Below, piece by piece: positions 1-10,690 of a DNA stretch of 64,000 bases. Source of the stretch: Polytrichum commune (taxonomy: Eukaryota; Streptophyta; Polytrichopsida; Polytrichales; Polytrichaceae); the NCBI GenBank assembly GCA_950295325.1, contig OX485804.1, positions 47,492,001 to 47,556,000 of the forward strand. The letters run 5' to 3'. The translations under genes were made by a program, and so were the position numbers. Within the stretch, counting starts at the first letter, position 1. Each line of letters starts with the position of its first letter. The notes beneath the pieces are model-generated. The model searched no databases. It saw nothing but the letters and a program-made list of their open reading frames with translations, and had not been told where the DNA came from.

Positions 1-9
1 GAATGGAGT

Positions 10-108
10 GTCCGTTCGTAATGCCAACAACCCGATGCCCACAAGACATGGGGAAGCTGGGACAAAACTACTCTCCTCTTTCGAGGATGGACACTATAGT
101 AACCGAGA
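10..108 (+). mobile_element. LINE coding fragment, inverted copy of 1870-1975
   Basis: This stretch reads on the plus strand as a short peptide with the pattern RCPxDxGxLGQxYSPLSRM. The same pattern begins the LINE open reading frame on the minus strand at 1963. The nucleotide match is strong from 'gtgtccgttcgtaatg' to 'cgaggatggacact', then stops just before the point where the other copy enters its RNase H domain. It is therefore a fragment of the same LINE family in the opposite orientation. The window edge hides what lies to its left. Confidence 0.7.
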
Positions 109-194
109 AACAAATAACGTGGGCCGATCATGGCCCACGGCGGTGCATGCCTTTTAGGTATAATTAGTGTTTTTGTTATGAGAGTGAACGCCAA

Positions 195-385
195 GTCATG
201 ATTCCTCGGTTGGTTGTGGGAGGATGTTTGAGTTAAGACGTTCCGGGTTCGATTTCAGTCGAGTCCGTATGATCGTCTAAAATGTAACGCGTGACTTGGT
301 GCTGCAAGTGAGTAAAAAGCAGGAATTTGTACCAACCAACCGGCACCAATCCCTCATTCTGAGCTGTAAATAGATACTAAATATT
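195..385 (+). mobile_element. SINE-like candidate (tRNA-type promoter boxes)
   Basis: A box-B-like sequence 'gggttcgattt' at about 246-256 follows, at tRNA-like spacing, a stretch 'ctcggttggttgtggga' at about 207-223 that resembles box A. No cloverleaf can be drawn with confidence, so it is not called a tRNA. The segment runs into an AT-rich tail shared with the 3' end of the neighbouring LINE, as expected of two retroelements lying tail to tail. Only one copy is visible here, so the call is tentative. Confidence 0.3.
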
Positions 386-402
386 ATATATATATATATA
401 TT
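383..402. repeat. (TA)n microsatellite
   Basis: A short TA run lies between the SINE-like segment and the 3' end of the minus-strand LINE. In minus orientation it sits where the LINE's 3' tail would be. Confidence 0.8.
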
Positions 403-412
403 TTGGTGGGTT

Positions 413-1963
413 TTATGGAGGGTCTAAGTTTTGGGGGAGCGGTTGGTGGTTTTCAATTCTCCTCTTATGGAGGAGGATGGACATGGCATATTGTATTGCA
501 ATGGTATTAATGTTTTTAAAGGTATTTTTGATGGTAACCAGGGGTATTTTGAGATTTTCTTCTAGTATTTTCATAGATGGGATGTGGGCCGTAGCTCGGG
601 CCCCAGCTGTGATGACAATAAGTGGTTCGATTTTCCATCCTCTGGAAGCAATACTATCAATCAAAGGTTTGTATTTGTTGTTTTTTGCTTCTATTGTTTA
701 TGGGGAAAATCTGTCGTTACAATATGTGAATTCAATAAATTGTATGGTGAGGTTAGGGTCAATGTCAATGGGAGGGTCATTTTGATATGGTAATCCTTTA
801 ACGCAGAGTATATCAGGTCGAAATCTTGCGTTGCAATGACATCTTTGTGTGTTACATGTACAGGGGAGTAGCCAATTGGGGACTGTATTTTCTTGGGGGT
901 TATTATTGAAGGTACCGGCATTCATGAGAGTAAAACATCGGGATTTTTCGGACGAGATTAGAAGCTTCCTAATTTCTCCGACTGCTTTGTTATGTCTTTT
1001 AATTCGTAGTGAGTGTATATGTTGTTGGTTGCATTTCAGTAGAACATGTAGCCAAGTGTCTGGATCGTTTGAATTGCATATAGGGCATGTGATAGAGGGG
1101 TACCTCTGGTGACCGAAGAACATTTGTTTTCTAGCATTACCCATGTATGTTCCTGTACGGAATTTAATAAGGCATGATTTTTGTTTGTCTGTGATTAAGG
1201 GATTTGTCCAGAATTCGTTGGACAGTTCTTTGTCAATGTCTCTATTTTCTGTCCATTTACACGTGTTGGGGGTTTGTGTGGCCATGATTGCTATATTGGT
1301 TTCCCTATCATATTTTTTAATTTGTTTTTCTAAAAATCTTACTGGGCCTTTGTCTGGGACGTCTGCCATCGAGGCCCAGACGTCCTTTTGGTAATAGTAC
1401 GGGATGGCGTGGGCATGTTCGTATGGGTGGATGGCAATTCTGTGTTCTAATTCTAACCCGGCTTTTGCTAGTTTATCCGCTTTTTCATTACCGTCAATGT
1501 TGACGTGTGCTCTGACTTTGTATAGCGTGATTGGCTGTGTACGGTCTTGGAGGATTTTTACCATGGAGTTGAGTGTGGTTTGGTCGGGGTGACTATTGTG
1601 GAGAGTGGGGTGTTTAATTTGTGTATTGAGTAGGTATAATACGTTTAGACTGTCTGTGAATATGTATGCGGGTTCATTAGGGAATTTTGTATTGATGATT
1701 CTTAGTGTTTTGTGTATAGCCATCATTTCTGCATGTAGTATGTTTTGATGCCCATGGAGTCTTTTGGCGATATTTAAGCCTTTGGGGCTATAGATACCGT
1801 ATCCAGCTCTTTCTCTTCTCCATACCCCAAGGGCAATTTCTTTGGGTTTTATAAAGGATCCGTCCGTGTAGTTATAGTGTGTCACTGTAGTGCCCATCCT
1901 CGAAAGGGGAGAGTAGTATTGCCCCAATGTCCCCTTGTCCAGTGGGCATCGGGTCATTGACAT
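413..1963 (-). pseudogene. LINE C-terminal ORF: RNase H, zinc finger, endonuclease-like domain (5'-truncated)
   Basis: This is the 3' half of a non-LTR retrotransposon polyprotein, reading from 1963 down to 413. Residues from about 30 form a type I RNase H with its acidic set visible: YTDGSF, then HAEMMAI, then FTDSLNVLY, then KVRAHVNIDGNEKAD. A CPICN...H...C zinc-binding cluster follows near residue 295. The C-terminal part has RPDILC followed by FIEFTYCND and a K-x-N-K-Y stretch, a spacing like the restriction-like endonuclease of R2-type LINEs. One TAA at 698-700 interrupts the frame, and reading continues in the same frame to a natural-looking end at 413. No reverse transcriptase lies upstream, so the copy is 5'-truncated. 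A diverged relative lies at 36120-39130. RNase H and LINE origin are firm; the endonuclease assignment is inference. Confidence 0.75.
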
Positions 1964-2016
1964 TACGAACGGACATTTTATTCACGCCGGCCCCTTGCTA
2001 AAAAGGGACCGGAGTT

Positions 2017-2034
2017 TCTATCTATCTATCTATC
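2017..2034. repeat. (TCTA)n microsatellite
   Basis: Four to five TCTA units lie just outside the 5' end of the truncated LINE. Confidence 0.85.
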
Positions 2035-2039
2035 TGTTC

Positions 2040-3550
2040 TTCAACACTTTCGGCCCTACACAATTGTAATGATGGAATGCAACCAACTCTAGATGTTTAT
2101 GAAGAGGGGTAACCTTTAAAGGAATGAAAATGCCTCACAAGGGAGCACCAAACGCTTGGTGAATAATGGAAGAACCACATATTGCCCCAACATGGTGAAA
2201 AGAGGGCCAATGTAGCATAATATGATGATTCTTTGCAGTTGTATGAAGCCATATCATTCTAATATATGACTTTTGCAACGGAGAGGCAACAATCACTATC
2301 ATAGGCAATGAAATTGCAATCCTATTATTACTCGCAAAATGAGGTGTAGAATTCTTAAATTAGATTGTATTGAGGATAGAACATTAGGTTGCCCATAGTT
2401 ACATGATTATGATTGGTAGAGGTATTGTAATTCATAAAGTTTGAATAAATCCATATGGTTTGTGGGAAGTGGGAGTTGAGATAACCCATATGCATTGTAT
2501 GAGTCAAAGAGAAAAGAATACAATAAAGGGATAGAGGTAACCATCTCACTTCAAGTACTATTCATATGTCTTTGTGCATGTTAAAAAAACCATTGAAGCT
2601 CAACAAATCCTCTTCAAAGTGCATAAAAAATGGTGTGTCATTGTCGCCCACAAATGAAGCCCAAAGGAAACAACCCCCAAAATATGAAAATTGATTTTCT
2701 GTTTCTTTCCAAACATGTTTTCTCTTGTGGGGGCCACCTTATTCCCTTTGTGGGATTTTTCCTTGCACATTGAATTGATAGAACCCTACATTGTTTAGAT
2801 GAAGCTGATGGAAACAATGTGTCAACAACTTGTGGGCTTGTTGGTCAATAAGTGTGGGGAAAATGAGGAGAGGCTAGAACAAATGACATAGTTTAGTGTT
2901 TAGGACACATCGACTATGAAATCCTAGTAGAGCACATGGTATTGAAACATTTTACTTGCATATTTATCCATGTTATTTTTTTAACGAATTTGACCATTTT
3001 GCTTGGAATGGAACCAATCCATGTTGTTGAATACAATTATGTCTAAAAATCATGAAACACATACACCAAATAGCCATAAAATACCTCATCTAACTAGTTC
3101 CAAATAAAATAAAAATTGACAATAAACAAGTGACAATATCCACCGAGCTACATGACAAAGGAGGCAACATGTGGTTATGAGGTGCCAATCAACTTGAATT
3201 GTGGGTATTCCATAATAGCAAAAAAAATCTCCAATTTGGCACATTTTATCTTACATGTGACCAATTAAAGACATGAGACAACCAATATTGGCAATAAACT
3301 TGGTGTTCATCGGCAAATGACTCATGTAGAACCTGTTGATGATGTTGTCCGCTTGTAAAACACCGAATCGTAATACAATTCCCCCTGTAACAACACATTG
3401 GGAAGTAAAGAATCTTTGACTCTTGAACCGAGATGAATACGTTCCTAAATTACGATTCGGACGATTTGAGATTCCTTGATCCTGATTTGCAATGGTTGAC
3501 TTGCTCAAGCTTTGAATGCTCGAATCCATCATCGGCTGGATCATTTCACA
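2040..3550. other. Intergenic DNA, no gene recognised
   Basis: AT-rich sequence with only short open frames. The longest (3251-3544, minus, 97 aa) shows no recognisable domain. I see no RNA gene and no element boundaries here. Confidence 0.5.
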
Positions 3551-3599
3551 GAGCTGGAGGTGGCCACATTAGGCTCATCTAGCATAGGGCGGATGGGGG

Positions 3600-4873
3600 A
3601 AGGAGGAGCGAGCATGGAACTTATTAGGCAAATAGTGAGGAGGTAAGTTATTTGGAGGCTGGGGGAAGCGATGTGGCGCCGGGGACACGTGGGATCGGAG
3701 GTAGGGTGGAGAAGCAAGTTACGGAGGATCGGTTACGAGCATGCATGATTGGGGGAAGCGGGAGCGGGTGGCAGGCAGGCACGCAGGCAGGCAGGACAGG
3801 GCCCTCCTTCCCGCATCACGGGCACCCGTGCAATGTGTGTAGGCATAAGCTGCGGGAAGGGAAGGGAAGGGAAGGGAGGGAGGGAGGGGACGGGTGGGGT
3901 ATAGATTCTGGACTAGCTTATTAGAGAGAGTAGCATATGCAAGAAGACGCTGGCCGGCCTCGGCGAGCAGCAGGCATGCCACGATTCCCGGAGCTGCTGG
4001 CTGCTAGCAACAGGGAAGTGGACGCGCGTTGGATGGTGGGGTGGGATTCTCGGCCGGACTGGACCCACTCTTCATTATGTACATTGTTCAATCTACAGCA
4101 GTTGTTGTGGCAGGTCCCTCCCCTCCCCTCCCCTGCCCTGCCTATAGCGCTCGTGGTTTCCTCTACAGGAGTGAGTAGGATCTACTACTGCACCCTGCTC
4201 AAGATTCACCTGCTTGGAATCACTGCACATGAATCAACCCTTGTCCATTTAGCTCCTCCTCGCCACAAACAGTCAAGGCTGCGTAGATTCCCCTTGCCAG
4301 CAGCTACTACTGTACATCATAGGTCTCGTTTAAAGCCGGCCCTTCTCACACAAACATCCTCACTCTCTCACTCCCCCCTCTCGCCCCTCTGCGCTCCCCT
4401 CCCGCTTCCTTCTCGCTGCGCTCCGCTGTGCAGCGTCGAAGGCCAATGCCTCAGCGAGGCAAGTCTATCAACAGACGTTCCCGGACCTTTTCTCGCACCC
4501 GCATCGCCATCGAGGGCAAGTAGCTCGCGTGGAGCAAATCTTGCTGGACTTTTTCCCGATCACTACTCCTGTTTGGGACGCTTCTTTCGCCGGGAATTGC
4601 TGTGGGTAGAACTACCGTAAATCACACTGTCCTTTCGTGGACCTCTGCTTCTGGCATACCTGACGGTTAAACATCCTGAATCGACGTTTTCCACATCTGG
4701 CACGGTTGCGGAGCTGCTTGCGTTCTTTTACCCTTTGCATTGCATAAAAGAGGAAATCCAGCTGCAACACGTCATTCAAGATTGTCAAGCCTCCGCGAGA
4801 GCCTCTGCTTTTGAGCCTCCCTTCGCAGGAACGAGGTCCTCAGCTTAAGCAGTCACTTTCTTCTTCGACAACC
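3600..4873 (+). promoter_or_regulatory. GC-rich upstream region and 5' leader of the methyltransferase gene
   Basis: Base composition rises sharply relative to the flanks. The segment holds an (AGGG)n-like purine run at about 3855-3890, then long C/T-rich stretches at about 4115-4140 and 4360-4430, typical of plant promoters and leaders. The transcription start cannot be placed; it must lie before 4446 if the upstream ORF is transcribed. Possible splice acceptors within the leader (for example near 4830) leave room for a 5'-UTR intron. Confidence 0.5.
4446..4523 (+). CDS. Upstream ORF (25 aa) in the leader of the methyltransferase gene
   Basis: An ATG in good context ('gccaATGcc') opens a 25-codon frame ending in TAG, 350 nt before the main start. 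The peptide begins MPQRGKSINRRS and is strongly basic (eight arginines or lysines in all), ending IEGK. Plant phosphoethanolamine methyltransferase mRNAs are known to carry a short conserved upstream ORF that lowers translation when phosphocholine is plentiful. The position, length and basic character fit that element, but I could not compare it with a reference peptide. It overlaps, in another frame, a longer open frame (3937-4620) that looks non-coding. Confidence 0.6.
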   Translation: MPQRGKSINRRSRTFSRTRIAIEGK

Positions 4874-7800
4874 ATGGCTGCCTATAGTGAGTCTTCGAAG
4901 ACAACCTCCATGCCTTCCGATCCTTGGATGCATAAATTCTTTCAAAATTCTGTCCTTTGCCTGCAAAAGTTCTATGTTGCCGGTATTGCGCAGCCCGAAT
5001 TCAACGTTCGCAAGAGCATTGCCTGGATTAGTCATTTTAAATGATTTTTTTCACGTCGTCTGTTGAGGAGATTCTTGACGCCTACTGCGCCCGCATCGGG
5101 GCAATAGTGATGCGATTGTTGACTTGAATGTGGTTTGTGTGCAGCGGAGCGCACTCTTCAGACAGACTACTGGAAGGAACACTCTGTGGAGCCAAGCGTG
5201 GAGGCCATGATGCTCGATTCGCAGGCTTCAAAGCTCGACCAAGAAGAGCGACCGGAGGTAGATACCTAGTCTTAAACCTGCACCATTTTACATTCCCCGA
5301 CTAATATTGGCAATGCAGATGCACGGAAAATGCGCCTCGATACGTGGTATTCGTGTCGTGGATAATCACCTAGAGTCAGTTTTGTCTAATTCTGAGTTTC
5401 TCGTGACGATTAACTATTACACCTTCTGAACACAATCGCGGAGATTGCCATTGGTTTTGTATCCATCAAACTCCAGACTTTTGCACTTACCACCCGGTTG
5501 GTGGGTATTTGGAGGGCCAATTTCTGGGATGATCTGTTTCGGAACAACGTCGGATAGTTTGCAGCTTCTTTGGACTTTTGATTAATAGACCTGTATGGGA
5601 TTACTCGTGACCTTGCAGATTCTTTCACTTCTGCCACCAATCGATGGCAAGCATGTGATTGAACTTGGAGCAGGCATTGGTCGATTCACAGCGGAGATTG
5701 CAAAGACTGCCGGTCATGTCCTGGCTATGGATTTCATGCAGAATCTTATTGAGAAGGTAGGCTGCTTCGTACTAGGACTCTTTGGAGCAAACCTTATTTT
5801 TGTCTATTGTTGGTATCTATCCATGTCTTTTTGCACACAGGCCTCCGTGAGCACATATTCTGCAGGTAATATATATTGAGCACAGCGACGCCAAAGTAAA
5901 TATATCCTGTAAGAGTATGGATTTTTTTGACTTTCCAGTTTGTGTGAAGTTCCCTGGATTCTAGATTTGAGTAAAGAACCGCTGAAGCCCGTGGTTGATG
6001 AATTGCAGAATGAAGAAGTGAACAGCCACTTTGGAAACGTAGAGTTCAAATGCGCGGATGTAACATCTCCAGATTTGAAGGTTGCTCCAGCTTCTGCCGA
6101 TCTGGTGTTCTCCAACTGGCTTCTCATGTACTTGTCTGACGAAGAGGTATGACTTCACAGTTACTTCAATTGGTAATCCTTCCCGTGGGGTTTAGACACC
6201 AACTGTGTCCTGGGAGGCGTTGGGAGGTTTTTGATAGGATACTTCAATGTTTGTGTGGTGCTGTTGTTTTCTCTGATATCCATAATTCGTCCTAAGGAGT
6301 TTTCTTTGCTCGTTCGTGATGATGCATGCAGAGTGTTCTGCCAGTATAACAAGCATTCATTTGTCTCATAGGTGGAGGACTTGGCACACAAAATTATCAA
6401 GTGGTTGAAACCTGGTGGGTGTGTTTTTTTCCGGGAGTCTTGCTTTCATCAGTCCGGAGATCACAAACGAAAGAACAATCCCACTCATTACCGTCAACCG
6501 AGTGACTATACAAAGGTAAACTTTGTTAGCGGGAGGTATCAATTTGTTGTTTCTTTACTGCAAGATAATTTGATATTTAGTGCCTCCTATCGGTTTTATT
6601 TTTTCAGGTCTTTGAGCAGACGCATGTTGAGGAGGCAGATGGCTCCTTTTACAAGTTTGAGTTGGTTGGATTCAAGTGTGTTGGTACATACGTGCGAAAC
6701 AAGAAGAACCAGAACCAGGTACGTAAACAATTGATTTTCCTGGACTGGGTGTTTCAGCCATACTCAGCCTGAATTTACAGTAAATGGGAAAGAAAAACTT
6801 CCCCGCGCACAGCGTGCTTTGTTGTGAACTTATTTTTGAATGGATTTTACTATTTTGTGCGCAGATATGCTGGTTGTGGAAGAAGGTGAAATCTGCTGGA
6901 CCTCAGAGTTTTCAAACATTTTTGGACACTGTACAGTACACATCTACAGGCATCTTGCGATATGAACGCATTTTTGGTGAAGGCTATGTGAGCACTGGTG
7001 GTTTTGGTAAGCTCGAAAGCATTGATATGTCCTGGCTCTAAGCTGACGCTAGCAAAGATGTTGGATGCTCGTAGGCTTTTCTGCTTTTGCAGACCCAACA
7101 GATTGTGATTTTTTTCTCCAATTCTTTGTCAACGCCATTCTGACAGGCTTTGAATTGGGCATGGTTATTTATTCCTAGCGTGCGATGTTAAAAGATCTTG
7201 TATTGCTACATTGTAGAAACAACCGAGGAGTTCGTAGGCAAGCTAAATCTTCGGCCAGGACAGCGTGTCTTGGATGTGGGATGCGGAATTGGAGGTGGTG
7301 ACTTCTACATGGCCGAGAAATTTGATGTGGAAGTGGTTGGCATTGACCTGTCCGTCAACATGCTGTCGTTTGCCCTCGAGCGCTCCATTGGCCGAAAATG
7401 TGCGGTTGAGTTTGAAGTGGCAGATTGCACCATAGTTGATTATCCTGTGGCTTCCTTTGATGTTATTTACAGCCGTGACACTATTCTGCATATTCAGGTG
7501 ATTGTTTACATCTGTTGCCAAGAGGATGCACCTGGAGTCACATTGTGATGTGTTGGAAAGTTCACTGATATTATTTTGTTTGTTAGTCGTGGTGCCGGTT
7601 TAGTATCGCAAAATCTCATCAGATGCTTTTGTTTGTGGATATTCTTCAGAGATGAAGGAAGGGTGTCAGTACGCCGTAGCATTTGAGAAGTAGTCGATTG
7701 ATGTAAGAGTTTGTAATTTATGCAGGATAAACCTGGACTTTTCAAGAGGTTTTACAAGTGGCTGAAACCTGGGGGTCGTGTCCTCATCAGTGACTACTGC

Positions 7801-8966
7801 AGAGCTCCATCCACTCCATCAGAAGATTTTGCAGCATATATCAAACAAAGGGGTTATGACCTCCACAGTGTACAGGAATATGGACAGGTATGTATTCGTC
7901 AATAATGGACGAATTGTTATTGCAGATTATATTATGTGGTCCCTAGTTAAGCAGTAATTGTGCCGCAATTTGTGATTGACGGGGATGTTGGACTTGTGTA
8001 GATGCTTGAGGATGCTGGTTTTGAGGCGGTGGTTGCAGAAGATCGTACAGACCAGGTATTCACTGATTATTTCTCTGTTTCGGGGGACAATTTATGTTGG
8101 TTGGTGGATGTGGCAACTCCTATACATGTTGCATATTGGAGAACTCCTATACATGGTCTGAAGGACGAATTTTGGTGCTGTGCAGTTTGTGAGTATTCTC
8201 AAGAAAGAGCTCGCTGCTACTGAGCAATCTCGTGATACTTTCATTCGAGACTTTTCTGAGGTAAGCTACCTGCATCTTTATTTGAATCTACCTATTCTGT
8301 AGCGGATGGTGTCCTCCTGTAATCTCTGAGAGCATCCTCAGTCGGTCTAGGTAAAGCTCACTGCAAACCAAAACCTATCTTTTGACTGACCTAAAATTAG
8401 AAACTGAAATTACCATCATTAGAAGCACACCTAAATAAACGTGAGATATTTCTCAAGAAAAAAGAATTGTAAAAATTTGACGTAGGTGAAATCCCTCATT
8501 GAAAACACCACATTTTCAAAATTTAGAGGGAGTGCACCAAATCTTGCTTAAAAATGGAAAGATCCTCCCACACTCCCTCCAAATTTTTGACATTTAGAGG
8601 GAGTGTGGGAGGATTTGGTGCACTCCCTCTAAATTTTGAGCAATTTTAAGCAAGATAGGTCTTGGTTTGCAGTGAGCTTTACCTAGACCGACTGAGGATG
8701 CTCTGAGTCTGCATGCAATGATGTGAGGATCATTTTACATTATATTACAGATGTGCTTTTGACAATTAGATGATTAATTTTCTACCCGGAAAAATAGTAG
8801 GGAAAGTGAGGTTATGTTCATGACGAATGCCTATGTGTAGGAGGACTACAACTATATTGTGAGTGGCTGGGAAAGTAAACTGAAGCGTTGTGGCGAGGGC
8901 GAACAGAAATGGGGCCTTTTTATTGCGGAGAAGGCATCTAGCGTAGTATCTAACGGAGTGCATTGA
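4874..8966 (+). CDS. PEAMT: Phosphoethanolamine N-methyltransferase, 12 exons, complete
   Basis: The enzyme makes phosphocholine by three SAM-dependent methylations of phosphoethanolamine in the cytosol, feeding phosphatidylcholine synthesis. Exons: 4874-4886, 5145-5257, 5619-5756, 6009-6146, 6372-6515, 6608-6718, 6865-7006, 7217-7497, 7726-7887, 8002-8055, 8186-8260 and 8841-8966. All are bounded by GT/AG, and the joined frame is open for 498 residues, the usual size of the plant family. The N-terminus carries YWKEHS. Domain 1 has SAM motif I ELGAGIG at residues 57-63. Domain 2 has [11 protein letters not shown] at 284-294, then GIDLS and YSRDTILHI. The C-terminus has QKWGLFIA. The 13-nt first exon (ATG GCT GCC TAT A) is the least certain; it is supported by the donor GTGAGT and by restoring a family-like N-terminus. 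Intron 11 holds a MITE, and a 25-aa upstream ORF precedes the gene. I see no disabling change. Confidence 0.95.
8330..8703. mobile_element. PIF/Harbinger-type MITE in intron 11 of the methyltransferase gene
   Basis: A 374-bp element begins GAGCATCCTCAGTCGGTC and ends with its inverse complement. The terminal inverted repeats are about 50 bp and nearly perfect, and TGA flanks both sides (8327-8329 and 8704-8706), as in the TNA duplications of the PIF/Harbinger group. The centre (about 8518-8640) is a second, nested hairpin built on 'tttagagggagtg'. There is no coding capacity. It enlarges the last intron to 580 bp, the longest in the gene, without touching the splice sites. Confidence 0.85.
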
Positions 8967-10690
8967 TGAAGACGGAATTTCGTAAATGTATTGCGATCAT
9001 TCAGACAATGTCAGTTGCATCTCTTGCAAATTCTATAATTTACTGCAGGGATGTCTGTATGCTCAGCTACTTGACAACGATCGGTTTGCTTTTTACTCCA
9101 GATATGATGAATCATCGTAGCTTTGGTTCTATACATATAGGATGTTTCAATAGAGATGTACATGTAGAAATATCCATTATTATTATTTGAATTATGCTAT
9201 ATTTTATTTGAATATATATATTATCCTATTCTATTTCATATCTATTCATATTGATTTTCTTCTCTCATCCCACTATCATAATAAAGATCAGGATCCCCCT
9301 TACGGAATGAGTCATAAGATGGAGATGAATTGTCCTTATTGGAATTTCATTTTCTCTTCATCCCAGAGCTTGTTAATAAATTCACAGTTTGTGACAAGAT
9401 ATACTTTACATTTTGACACTTTTAACATATTGGATAGTCTCAAATGGCATTCCTCATCACAAATGACGTTTGTAAATATAAGATTGTAAGAATTGTTTTA
9501 ACTTCGATTTCTTGTCAAGCACGAACAAGGGGGAAGAGGGGGGAGAGTCCGCCAATTTGAATGTTTTAGATGCGAATGAGCAATCAATAGGTATTTGATG
9601 GGCATGTTTGAGTATTTGTTTACCTTTTGTTAACACTTCATACACTGCTCCTTTGAGTGAGTGGTAACCCACATTGTCTGATATAGCACTCTTCTTGCAT
9701 TCTTCTTACACCAGCATTGTGTTCTTTGGCAAACATTGGTGCTCTTGGGTACCTAGTACATGTTATTAGTTGCTTTACTTTGGGCTTACTTGGAGGATAC
9801 TATTAGGTGTCATATTAGGCTGGTGATACTTTAATGACTTTAGTGCAATTATCTTTCTTATATTGTGTGAAATTCTCCGTGTATTGTGCATGTTTGGATG
9901 AATTTGTCATTGCAAGAGACAAAATTTCCTTAGGGGGCTCCTAGGGTCCTACCATGCTCAAAGGAATGTGACTGTAAGTAGGGGTATTATTTGAAACATT
10001 ACCATATAATTATACATAATGGAGAAGATTTGTGTAAGAAATAGAAGGGGCTATTGCAAATCTTAGAGTTGGGGTAGGAATACAAAACTGAGCATCGTTG
10101 AGTTCAGAGAAAAACTATTGTGTTTAATCTGATGGTAAACCTGGACTCTATCGTTGTTCTAGAGCTTCAATGATGTAACAAATCTCTATTCAAACACAAG
10201 AAATTGTTCACAAAAATCTTACCTCAAACTTACCATGGAACTAAAGGCTCACCTAACAACTTGGAGACACACACCTAATATATGTGTTCTCCTTCCCACG
10301 AGCATTATCTATACATAGTATCTAAGAGATGTTTTAGAAGTCTCAAGGTCTTATTAAATCTAAATTGTAAGAATTTAAATATAGATACTAGTCATTCAAC
10401 TTTCTATCCATTGACTTTTCTTCATCCACGTTTCTTAGTCTTGGACATCCATCCCTGCAATTTTTCATTATTCTTAATAATACATTTTCCAATCGACGCA
10501 TTACACTCTTCCTCTCTCAAATTAAGTTATTGTCCTCAATGACAAAATGTAGGTAATTTTTTTTGAACTCATTTTCTAACTCCCACAATGCTTCAACCTT
10601 AGGGTCACCTTTTCACTTAATATAAAATCTCATAAATGACCTAATTATGAGGAGTTGCAAATAAATATGCAATTTTTGTTTCTAGGTTCG
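8967..10690. other. 3' flank and intergenic DNA, no gene recognised
   Basis: The methyltransferase stop codon is followed by its presumed 3' UTR and then AT-rich sequence. Open frames are short and carry no recognisable motifs. No poly(A) site is certain, and no element ends were found. Confidence 0.5.

Noticed and set aside
195-275. tRNA gene
   Set aside because: Box B-like sequence is present, but no acceptor stem or cloverleaf can be drawn. Kept only as a SINE-like candidate.
849-1592. Plus-strand open frames opposite the LINE
   Set aside because: Shadows of the minus-strand RNase H frame, without domains of their own.
3937-4620. 227-aa open frame upstream of the methyltransferase
   Set aside because: Low-complexity Ser/Pro/Leu-rich text that follows from pyrimidine-rich leader DNA, with no domain, overlapping the better-supported 25-aa upstream ORF in another frame.
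4811-5044. 77-aa open frame covering the methyltransferase start
   Set aside because: It reads through the donor GTGAGT of exon 1. The spliced reading gives the expected family N-terminus, the unspliced one does not.
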